DNA of 60,939 bases from Ferrovaceae bacterium (GTDB taxonomy: Bacteria > Pseudomonadota > Gammaproteobacteria > Burkholderiales > Ferrovaceae), in the NCBI GenBank assembly GCA_027311025.1, contig DAICZS010000009.1, forward strand, positions 1-60,939, written 5' to 3'. The translations under genes and the position numbers were made by a program. This document shows, one piece after another, positions 8,562 to 16,041 of the stretch (positions are counted from its first letter, which is position 1; each line of letters opens with the position of its first letter). The notes beneath the pieces are model-generated. The model made no database searches. It had not been told where the DNA came from and saw nothing but the letters and a program-made list of their open reading frames with translations.

Positions 8562-9458
8562 ATGGCAAGACTGAGTTTGAGCGCCCGAAAATCTGCCGCC
8601 AAGGCAAAGCGACCCATCGTGGTCAAAAGAATCATCAAGCCCCCGAAATCGCTTCGCTCCGGCGGCACCTGGAAGATTGCCTATGCCGATTTCGTCACTG
8701 CCGTCATGGCGTTCTTTCTGCTGCTATGGCTGGTCAACAGCAGTTCGGCCAACAGCCTGCGCGGCATATCCGAGTATTTCAAGGCCCCATTGATGATAAC
8801 GCTCGCGGGCGGAAGGGCCATCGCCAGTACCCAACACATCGTGGGTGATGGCAGCAATGTCCCCAGCGACGGAATTGCCCAGGTCCAGATGGGAGAGGCC
8901 GACACGACCAGCAAAAGCGCCCTGGAGCATGCCCGGGTCAATTTGCGCCTGCAGGAAATCGAGCGCTTGCGGCAATTGAAGCGCCACCTGGAAAACGTGA
9001 TCGAAACCCGGCTGGACCTGTTGAAATTCAGGGACCAGTTGTTGCTGGACATCACCACGGAAGGTTTGCGCATCCAGATCATGGACAAGCAGAATCGCGC
9101 CATGTTCAGTCTGGGAAGTACCGCGCCAGAACCCTATGCGAAAGAGATCCTGCAGGAAATCGGCAAGGCACTCAATGAGGTGCCCAACAGGGTCAGCATC
9201 TCCGGCCACACGGATGCCGCACCCTACCAGGGAACCGAACTGAACTACAGCAACTGGGAGCTCTCCATCGACCGTGCCAACGCTTCGCGCCACGAGCTGA
9301 TTTCGGGTGGCATGGATGCTTCAAAGATCATTCGTGTCGTAGGGCTTTCCTCGTCGGCATTGTTGGACGCCAGCAACCCGCTGAACCCCAACAACCGTCG
9401 CATCAGCATCATCGTCATGAACAGAGAGGCAGAGCAGGCAGCACTGACGACCCAGTAA
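8562..9458 (+). CDS. motB: MotB-like stator protein of the flagellar motor
   Basis: MotB anchors the proton-driven stator to peptidoglycan. This protein has 298 residues. It begins with a basic cytoplasmic tail (IVVKRIIK), then GTWKIAYADFVTAVMAFFLL, the single membrane helix with the proton-carrying Asp (Asp43, equivalent to Asp32 of E. coli). A coiled-coil-like stretch follows (about residues 125-175), then the OmpA-like peptidoglycan-binding domain with ISGHTDAAPYQG and NWELSIDRA. ATG 8562 has GAGGG upstream. No motA precedes or follows it, which is unusual because the two are normally cotranscribed. It is controlled by the promoter and GEMM riboswitch upstream. Confidence 0.93.
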   Translation: MARLSLSARKSAAKAKRPIVVKRIIKPPKSLRSGGTWKIAYADFVTAVMAFFLLLWLVNSSSANSLRGISEYFKAPLMITLAGGRAIASTQHIVGDGSNVPSDGIAQVQMGEADTTSKSALEHARVNLRLQEIERLRQLKRHLENVIETRLDLLKFRDQLLLDITTEGLRIQIMDKQNRAMFSLGSTAPEPYAKEILQEIGKALNEVPNRVSISGHTDAAPYQGTELNYSNWELSIDRANASRHELISGGMDASKIIRVVGLSSSALLDASNPLNPNNRRISIIVMNREAEQAALTTQ

Positions 9459-9500
9459 ACCGGCTTTCGCTTCGTCGCAGCGTAGGCTATCCTCGTCGGG

Positions 9501-10685
9501 ATGAAACCAGTCACGGCATCATGGGACGTCATCGTCATAGGCGCCGGCGCAGCGGGCATGATGTGCGCCTCGCAGGCCGGACAGCGCGGTCGCCGCGTGC
9601 TGCTGATCGACCACAGCAGCAAGCTGGCCGAGAAAATCCGCATTTCCGGTGGAGGCCGATGCAATTTCACCAACCTTCACTGCCGTCCGGAACATTACCT
9701 TTCGCAAAATCCGCATTTCTGTCGCTCGGCACTGGCACGCTTCACCCCCCAGCACTTCATTGCCCTGGTGGAGCGTCACGGCATTGCCTATCACGAAAAG
9801 ACGCTCGGGCAGTTGTTTTGCGACGACAGCGCCCAGCAGATCATCACCATGCTCAAGGAGGAATGCGCCCTGGGGCAAGTGGCATGGCGCATGCCCTGTG
9901 AGGTGCTGGCAGTCACCCGCGAGGCGGACGGGTTCCATGTGACAACGACTCAGGGGCGCCATCTTGCGCCCGCACTCGTCATTGCCACCGGCGGACTCAC
10001 TGTTCCCAAGGTCGGGGCCTCCCCCTTTGCCTATCGCATCGCAGAACAGTTCGGCCTGAAAGTCATCCCGCCAAGACCGGCGCTCGTCCCGCTTTCCTTC
10101 GCCCCAGAAACCCTGACGCAGTTTGGCGACCTCTCTGGTGTTTCTCTCGAGGTGGAAGTGTCCTGCCACAACGGACGCTTCCGCGAGCATCTTTTGTTCA
10201 CCCACCGCGGCCTTTCAGGACCGGCCATCCTGCAAATCTCTTCCTACTGGAACCCCGGTGACTTCATCTCGATCAACCTCCTGCCATCACTGGACGTTCG
10301 CTCCTGGCTGATGGACGCGCATGCCAGCCGCACGCGCTTTGACAACCTGCTTTGTGAAGTGCTTCCCAAGCGCTTTGCGCAGCAATGGTGTGCCGCACAC
10401 CATCTGGCAAAGCCCATGCAGCAGTTCACCCGCGACGAACTGAACGATGCCGCCCATGCGCTGTGCAACTGGCAGGTTCGCCCCTCGGGAACCCTGGGAT
10501 ACAACAAGGCCGAAGTGACCCTGGGAGGGGTGGACACCGGGGCGCTATCATCCAAAACCATGGAAGTGCGCTCCGTTCCAGGTCTTTACTTCATTGGCGA
10601 AGCGGTGGATGTGACCGGCCACCTGGGGGGGTTTAATTTTCAGTGGGCCTGGGCGAGCGGCAGTGCCGCAGGACATGCCGTCTAG
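9501..10685 (+). CDS. FAD-dependent oxidoreductase of the HI0933/YhiN family
   Basis: A 394-residue flavoprotein. The dinucleotide-binding motif is GAGAAG (residues 14-19) after the first strand. The family signature KIRISGGGRCNFTN and the C-terminal GLYFIGEAVDVTGHLGG are clear. The family is widespread and conserved but its physiological substrate is not established. It starts 42 bases after motB; the gap holds no obvious promoter, so cotranscription with motB is possible. Confidence 0.9.
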   Translation: MKPVTASWDVIVIGAGAAGMMCASQAGQRGRRVLLIDHSSKLAEKIRISGGGRCNFTNLHCRPEHYLSQNPHFCRSALARFTPQHFIALVERHGIAYHEKTLGQLFCDDSAQQIITMLKEECALGQVAWRMPCEVLAVTREADGFHVTTTQGRHLAPALVIATGGLTVPKVGASPFAYRIAEQFGLKVIPPRPALVPLSFAPETLTQFGDLSGVSLEVEVSCHNGRFREHLLFTHRGLSGPAILQISSYWNPGDFISINLLPSLDVRSWLMDAHASRTRFDNLLCEVLPKRFAQQWCAAHHLAKPMQQFTRDELNDAAHALCNWQVRPSGTLGYNKAEVTLGGVDTGALSSKTMEVRSVPGLYFIGEAVDVTGHLGGFNFQWAWASGSAAGHAV

Positions 10686-10733
10686 TCCATGCAATCCGTA
10701 CTATCATGAGCAGACGTCATCGGGGAGGGGATC

Positions 10734-11345
10734 ATGAAAAACATCAGGACATGGCTGGTATTGGGCACAATGCTGTTGGGTGTGACGGTTGCCCTGGCAC
10801 AACCACAACCACCGATCAGGATACGCGGCACCATCACGGCGTTTGATGGAAATGAATTGCAGGTGAAGTCACGCGAGGGTCAGGATGTCACCCTGCACAT
10901 GGCCGACACCACCAAGGTCAACCTGCTGGCGCCAATACACCTGAGCGACATCAAGGAGGGCAGTTTCGTTGGGGTGACCGCTCTCCAGAATGGCCCGGGA
11001 AATTCATTGCAGGCGCTGGAAGTTCACGTGTTTCCCGAGGCCCTGCGCGGCACCGGGGAGGGCCATTACGCCTGGGATCTCGAACCTGGATCCAGCATGA
11101 CCAACGCCAACGTCGATGCCATCGTCAACGTCAACAATGGCAAGGAACTGGTGTTGAGTTACAAGGGGGGCAGCCAGAAGATCATCGTGCCCCAGGGGGT
11201 TCCGCTGGTCACCTTTGTTGCTTCTGACAGATCACAACTCATTCCGGGCGCCAAGGTTCTGGTCATTACCCGGCGGGAGGAGAATGGCGACCTGACGGCC
11301 CTGCGCATCAGCGTGGGCAAGGATGGCATGAAGCCGCCGATGTAA
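10734..11345 (+). CDS. Exported protein of unknown function, possibly OB-fold-like
   Basis: A 203-residue protein with a clear Sec signal peptide: a basic start (MKNIR), a hydrophobic core, and a probable cut after ALA at residue 22. The mature part is rich in beta strands and contains IRGTITAFDGNELQVKSREG and VTLHMADTTKV, reminiscent of DUF5666-type or OB-like periplasmic domains. I do not recognise a function. GGGGAGGGG lies upstream of ATG 10734. It ends only two bases before the convergent gene at 11348. Confidence 0.75.
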   Translation: MKNIRTWLVLGTMLLGVTVALAQPQPPIRIRGTITAFDGNELQVKSREGQDVTLHMADTTKVNLLAPIHLSDIKEGSFVGVTALQNGPGNSLQALEVHVFPEALRGTGEGHYAWDLEPGSSMTNANVDAIVNVNNGKELVLSYKGGSQKIIVPQGVPLVTFVASDRSQLIPGAKVLVITRREENGDLTALRISVGKDGMKPPM

Positions 11346-11347
11346 CC

Positions 11348-11914
11348 TTACTGCTTGTTGTAATCCTTGATGGCGTCCTTAATGGCCTTCACTTGAGGAT
11401 CTCGTTGCTTCTCGGGACTGGCTGCAACGACAGGGACAGGGGCCTTGGCGCTGGCAGGGTCCGGGGTGACGGCCGAAGTACTGCCGGACAGGCGTAACTG
11501 TTCTTCGACGGTGGGAGAGACTTTCAGCTTCACCTGGACCCTGGTCAGGCCCTGAATGATTTTTGCCAGGCTGTCATCGAGTTTTTTGCGTTCGCCATCC
11601 TGTAACGATTTTTCCTGCGCCAGCGTCATCTTGAGTTTTTCCAGATCGCTCCTGATGGTCAACAATCCGGCATTCATGCCGTTGACTTTCGCCAGCCCCT
11701 CCTTCAACTGGGTCTGGGCTGCCTGGTTGCCCGTGACGGCAATCACCGCAGTGACGAGTGCCACGAGGGACACCACCGGGGCAAACCCTTCTGCAATGTA
11801 TTGCCCACCCTTGCTCGCCCAGGTTTTCAGGCGCGAGGCCTTTGGCGCAGGCGCCTTGGCCTCATCGTCTTTCCTGTCTTTGGCGGTGTCTTCATGTTCG
11901 GGTTGTCTAGCCAT
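11348..11914 (-). CDS. Hypothetical membrane-anchored coiled-coil protein
   Basis: A 188-residue protein I do not recognise. It has a charged N-terminal tail (about 45 residues, rich in Lys, Glu and Ala), one membrane helix FAPVVSLVALVTAVIAVTG, then a predicted coiled coil with spaced hydrophobic residues from about 75 to 130. A Pro/Ala-rich stretch and a short basic end follow. The layout suggests an inner-membrane protein with its coiled coil in the periplasm or cytoplasm. ATG 11914 is preceded by GGAGG five bases upstream, which favours it over the longer frame. It lies downstream of the 11977 gene on the same strand (62-base gap). Confidence 0.6.
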   Translation of the reverse strand: MARQPEHEDTAKDRKDDEAKAPAPKASRLKTWASKGGQYIAEGFAPVVSLVALVTAVIAVTGNQAAQTQLKEGLAKVNGMNAGLLTIRSDLEKLKMTLAQEKSLQDGERKKLDDSLAKIIQGLTRVQVKLKVSPTVEEQLRLSGSTSAVTPDPASAKAPVPVVAASPEKQRDPQVKAIKDAIKDYNKQ

Positions 11915-11976
11915 GGTAGCCTCCGCAAACCTTGATTCTAGCACCACGCAATGGCCTCACGGCGAGTCCTGCACGT

Positions 11977-12420
11977 TCACTTCTGGGCGCCGAATGGGGA
12001 GCTTAACGTGGCGGGTTTTTTCTGCTTCGAAGCCTCCAGCGCCTGACGAAAGGGATCCTGTACCGGGGCTGCAGTGCCTTCCCGGGCAACGGCAGGAGGC
12101 ACTGGGTTGGCGCCCTGATTTTGCCTGGAAGCTTCCAGTGCGGCCTTGAAGGGATCGGCCGGGGGAGGTTGCTGCAAGGAACCGGGCGGTGACGCCATGG
12201 TCCTGATGCCATCCGGCATCGGCGCAGGCGTGGCAGTGCTGCCTGCGCCCTGGGCCTGCATGGCCTCCTGGGTGCGCCCGTCAGCAGCGCCGTCGCGCCA
12301 GACAAGCCACCAGGCGGCGCCCAGCAACAGCAACAGGAAGACCAGTACCCCGACACGCCGGGCGCCGTTGGCGCTTTGCATGTGGGGCTCGATGTTGGCA
12401 GGTTTGGTCAATCTGGTCAT
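11977..12420 (-). CDS. Hypothetical single-pass membrane protein with a duplicated motif
   Basis: A 147-residue protein I do not recognise. The N-terminal 20 residues are cytoplasmic in character, followed by one hydrophobic helix (GVLVFLLLLLGAAWWLVW). The rest is Pro/Ala/Gln-rich and carries two copies of a short motif, DPFKAALEASRQ and DPFRQALEASKQ. The start at ATG 12420 has a weak ribosome binding site. It is divergent from tag and probably cotranscribed with the 11348 gene. Confidence 0.55.
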   Translation of the reverse strand: MTRLTKPANIEPHMQSANGARRVGVLVFLLLLLGAAWWLVWRDGAADGRTQEAMQAQGAGSTATPAPMPDGIRTMASPPGSLQQPPPADPFKAALEASRQNQGANPVPPAVAREGTAAPVQDPFRQALEASKQKKPATLSSPFGAQK

Positions 12421-12513
12421 TCATGAAATAAAAACGTTCCGGACCATTCTACAACATCATGGGTTTCAGGCCGTGTCGTGGCTTTGACAGAATGCCTTAC
12501 AATGGGGCACATC

Positions 12514-13137
12514 ATGCATGCGCCAGGCACTACAACCGCCCTCACCCCACAACGCTGCCCCTGGTGCGGTGATGACCCGCTTTACGTGGCCTACCACGAT
12601 ACCGAGTGGGGCATGCCACAGCATGACGACCGTGTCCTGTTTGAATTTCTGCTGCTGGAAGGTGCTCAGGCAGGCCTTTCCTGGATAACCGTGCTGCGCA
12701 AACGCGACAATTATCGCCGCGCTTTTTCCGGATTCGATGCCCACCGCGTGGCCGCCTTTGGCGAAGCCGAGACGGCGCGCCTGATGGCTGATCCCGGGAT
12801 CATCCGCAATCGTGCCAAAATTGCTGCCGCCATCGGCAACGCCCGGGCCTATCTCGAGGTCCAGGATCAATTTGGCAGTTTTGACCGTTATCTGTGGTCG
12901 TTTGTGGATGGCGTCCCGATACAGAATGCGTGGCAACACCCTGGCGAAGTCCCGGCGCAAACCGCCCTGTCTGAAAGGCTCTCCAGGGATCTGCGCGCGC
13001 GCAACTTCAAGTTCGTGGGGTCCGCCATTTGTTATGCCTTCATGCAGGCCGTCGGTCTCGTCAACGATCACTTGCGCACCTGCCACCGACATGCCGCACT
13101 CAGCGCGCCAGCAACAGGTAGAGCAGCAGGCCGTTGA
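12514..13137 (+). CDS. tag: DNA-3-methyladenine glycosylase I
   Basis: Tag removes 3-methyladenine from alkylated DNA to start base excision repair. The sequence shows CPWCGDDPLYVAYHDTEWG, then LFEFLLLEGAQAGLSWITVL with the helix-hairpin-helix region after it. The C-terminal H-x3-C (DHLRTCHRH) completes the Cys/His zinc site known from E. coli Tag. About 207 residues from ATG 12514, which has GGGG upstream; GTG 12478 and ATG 12502 are alternatives. The 3' end overlaps the convergent kinase/phosphatase gene by 38 bases. Confidence 0.93.
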   Translation: MHAPGTTTALTPQRCPWCGDDPLYVAYHDTEWGMPQHDDRVLFEFLLLEGAQAGLSWITVLRKRDNYRRAFSGFDAHRVAAFGEAETARLMADPGIIRNRAKIAAAIGNARAYLEVQDQFGSFDRYLWSFVDGVPIQNAWQHPGEVPAQTALSERLSRDLRARNFKFVGSAICYAFMQAVGLVNDHLRTCHRHAALSAPATGRAAGR

Positions 13138-14779
13138 GCACCAGCGACAGGACCACACCGAGTTTGAGCAACAACGCGGGATCGCGTTTCAGAAGCGGCA
13201 TTTTGCGCGGAACGCGCAGCCGGCCATGCCCCCCCTTTTCCAGCGCCAACAAAAACGCCTCGATGGTTTCAAACCGGTCTTCGGGTTCGCGAGCCACGGC
13301 CTTCAACAGGATGGCTTCCAGCCATTCGGGAACGTCGGGACGATAACGCGTGGGACTTAACGGATCGCCAAAACGCGGATGTTGAAATGGTTCGATCTCG
13401 CCATAGGGAAACTTGCGTGTCAGCAATTCATACAAGGTCACTCCGCAGGCGTACAGATCTGAAACTTCTGAAGCCGGCTTTCCGGCATGCAGTTCTGGGG
13501 CCATGTAACTTGGGGTTCCGGGATTGTTGATCTCACCGAAATCCTGACCGTCAGAAGCAGCAACCCCCAGATCCAGTATGCGCAAATGGCCGTCCGCGCC
13601 CAGATGGATGTTGTCCGGTTTGATGTCCCGGTGGACAATGGACAGGCGGTGCAGCGCGCCAAGCCCCTTGAGCAGACGCATGCCGATGTCTGCGGTTTCT
13701 GCTGACGAAAAATGCCGCCCCTGACGCAACCATTGGCCCAGGGTTGCCCCTTCGTGCCAGGACATCAGGTAGTACAGATAACTGCGTCCCGGAGATGGCA
13801 TCACCTGCGGGAAAGCGGCGTCGATGACTCTCCGGGCCAGCCACTCTTCGTGCGCCAGGGCTGAAGCATCCGCACCGTCGCAACCCTGGCGCAAGGTTTT
13901 CAACACACAATGCTGCCCGGTAGCCTCAATGCGCGCTTCATATAACACCGTCACCCTGGACTCATGAAGCACCCTGATGATGGCAATGCCATCCAGTGTA
14001 TCGCCCGGCTTGAGGCGGTCCGGAATGGGCAGCCGCGCGGTGCTGGCGAGCGCATCCCGCAATTTCGCTGCGGGAACGACCAGGACGTTCACTACCAGCG
14101 CGGTGCAATTATCCTGGCTGCCCTCGTTCACTGCAGCCAGCGTGAGGTGCGACGCTGCATCCTGCGAATCGCCATGACTGAGCAGCGCATTGCGCATGCG
14201 CCCTTCACCCAGGCTGTTCCACACGCCATCCGAACAAATCAGGAATCGGTCTCCCGCTGCCAGCTCACCATCGCTATAGTCCACCAGCAGTTGGGCATCC
14301 AGCCCCACGGCTCGCGACAACACCGTATTCAGTTCGGGATGATCCCACACGTGATCCTGCGTCAAGCGCCGCAACTCGCCGTCACGAAACCGGTAGATGC
14401 GTGAATCGCCCACATGCGCAACATGGTAACGCCCCCCGCGCAGCAGCAGCACCGAGAGCGTCGTGGCCATGCCAGCATTGTGGCGCAACGACTGGTTTTG
14501 GGAGAACAGCCAGCGGTTGAGCGACTGGATGACCGTGTCCAGCGCATGAAACACGCTCCAGGTGTCCGGCGTTGCGTAGTAGTCTGCCAGCAATCCGCGC
14601 ACCACATACTCCGAGGCTTCGTTGGCGTTGCTATGCCCTCCCACGCCATCTGCCACGGCCGCCAACAATCCCTTGTTTTCAAGTTCGGGTCCATCCGGCG
14701 TGACGGCCCCACAAAAATCCTCATTGCGCGGCCGCGGCCCGGTCAGCGAACTAAAGCCCAGTGTAAACGCCGAAGTCAT
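13100..14779 (-). CDS. PP2C-type phosphatase fused to a Ser/Thr protein kinase, C-terminally membrane-anchored
   Basis: About 559 residues. The N-terminal half is a PP2C metal-dependent phosphatase: RNED (residues 18-21), VADGVGGHSN, HVGDSRIYRF, CSDGVW and QDNCTALVV supply the metal-binding acids. The C-terminal half is a protein kinase: the lysine of VLKTL, catalytic loop IVHRDIKPDN, DLG in place of DFG, and GTPSYMAPEL. The glycine-rich loop is degenerate (RVLHESRVTVLYEA). The last 25 residues form one hydrophobic helix, a tail anchor. ATG 14779 is used; GTG 14830 would overlap narK by 32 bases. It is the last gene of the nitrate assimilation operon. A similar kinase lies in the P. aeruginosa nirB/nasA locus (PA1782), but its role there is unclear. 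Confidence 0.88.
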   Translation of the reverse strand: MTSAFTLGFSSLTGPRPRNEDFCGAVTPDGPELENKGLLAAVADGVGGHSNANEASEYVVRGLLADYYATPDTWSVFHALDTVIQSLNRWLFSQNQSLRHNAGMATTLSVLLLRGGRYHVAHVGDSRIYRFRDGELRRLTQDHVWDHPELNTVLSRAVGLDAQLLVDYSDGELAAGDRFLICSDGVWNSLGEGRMRNALLSHGDSQDAASHLTLAAVNEGSQDNCTALVVNVLVVPAAKLRDALASTARLPIPDRLKPGDTLDGIAIIRVLHESRVTVLYEARIEATGQHCVLKTLRQGCDGADASALAHEEWLARRVIDAAFPQVMPSPGRSYLYYLMSWHEGATLGQWLRQGRHFSSAETADIGMRLLKGLGALHRLSIVHRDIKPDNIHLGADGHLRILDLGVAASDGQDFGEINNPGTPSYMAPELHAGKPASEVSDLYACGVTLYELLTRKFPYGEIEPFQHPRFGDPLSPTRYRPDVPEWLEAILLKAVAREPEDRFETIEAFLLALEKGGHGRLRVPRKMPLLKRDPALLLKLGVVLSLVLNGLLLYLLLAR

Positions 14780-14798
14780 GCCTCCCGGGATCCCGTCT

Positions 14799-16013
14799 TC
14801 AAATCCGTGCGCTGGTGAGACTTGCGGCACCCCAGGTGGTGCGCCAGCGCGTCTTGACCGCTGTCAACCCCACCAGCGCAATCACAGCCAGCATGGCGAA
14901 TATGTAGAACCCGGTCATGTAACTTCCAGTCATCTGCCTAGAGTACCCCAGGCTGGAGGCCAGATAAAATCCGCCCACGCCACCGGCCATCCCCACCAGC
15001 CCCGTCATGACCCCAATTTCCCTGCGAAAGCGTTGGGGCACCAGTTGAAACACGGCACCGTTTCCCATTCCGAGCGAAAGCATGGCCACGACAAATCCTG
15101 CCAATGCCATCCAGGATTGCGGCAGGCCCACCCCCACGACGGACAGTGCTCCCGCAGCCACCAGATAAACCACGCTGAGCAACCGGATGCCGCCGAAACG
15201 GTCTGCCAGTGCCCCGCCCATGGGACGCACCAATGATCCGGCGAACACGCAAGCCGCGGTAAAGAAACCGGCGGTCCTGGGATCCAGGCCGTACTGCGTG
15301 TTGAAGTAGATGGTGAGCGACGAAGCCAGGCCCACAAAGCCGCCAAAGGTGACCGAATAGAAGAACATGAACCACCAGGCATCCTTGTCCTTCAACACCA
15401 GCAGGTATTCCGACAGGCGCTTGGGTGGCGGCGCGTTGGGCGCATCCCTGGCCATGATCACATAGGCCAGCAGCACCAGGCTGAGCGGGATCAGCGCCAG
15501 TCCGAACACATTGCTCCAGCCAAAGGCGGTTGCCAGTGAGGGTGCGAAAAGCGCCGCGAAGACGGTTCCCGAATTTCCTGCCCCGGCAATGCCCAGCGCC
15601 TTGCCCTGATGCTCAGGAGGGTACCAGCGCGAGGCCAAAGGCAAGGCCACGGCAAAGGATGCGCCGGCCACGCCGAGAAACAACCCCAATACCAGGACCT
15701 GTTCATAGCTGTGGATGCCCCACCACCAGGCCGCAAACAGGGCGACGATCACGACGACCTGACCGATGATGCCGGTGATGCGCGCATTGAGGTGATCCAC
15801 CATGATTCCCAACACCAGTCGCAGGGCGGCACCCGACAACACCGGTGTCGCCACCATCAATCCCTTCTGGACATGATCGAGATTGAGGTCCCTGGAAATC
15901 TGCACGCCCAACGGACCCAGAATGACCCAGACCATGAATGCCAGATCGAAGTAGAGAAACGCTGCAATGAGCGAAGGCGTGTGTCCAGCTTGCAAGAAAG
16001 ATTTTCGATCCAT
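14799..16013 (-). CDS. narK: Nitrate/nitrite transporter, NarK/NasA family MFS
   Basis: A 404-residue twelve-helix MFS protein importing nitrate for the assimilatory enzymes encoded just upstream. The N-terminal region FDLAFMVWVILGPLGVQIS and the segments PLASRWYPPEHQGKALGIAG and AGNSGTVFAALFAP match the nitrate-signature helices of the family. ATG 16013 has AGGAG nine bases upstream. It follows nasA by 28 bases and precedes the kinase/phosphatase by 19, so it is part of one operon. Function in uptake rather than nitrite export is inferred from context. Confidence 0.92.
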   Translation of the reverse strand: MDRKSFLQAGHTPSLIAAFLYFDLAFMVWVILGPLGVQISRDLNLDHVQKGLMVATPVLSGAALRLVLGIMVDHLNARITGIIGQVVVIVALFAAWWWGIHSYEQVLVLGLFLGVAGASFAVALPLASRWYPPEHQGKALGIAGAGNSGTVFAALFAPSLATAFGWSNVFGLALIPLSLVLLAYVIMARDAPNAPPPKRLSEYLLVLKDKDAWWFMFFYSVTFGGFVGLASSLTIYFNTQYGLDPRTAGFFTAACVFAGSLVRPMGGALADRFGGIRLLSVVYLVAAGALSVVGVGLPQSWMALAGFVVAMLSLGMGNGAVFQLVPQRFRREIGVMTGLVGMAGGVGGFYLASSLGYSRQMTGSYMTGFYIFAMLAVIALVGLTAVKTRWRTTWGAASLTSARI

Positions 16014-16041
16014 GATCGGCTCCTGATGTGCTTCGTACGTG

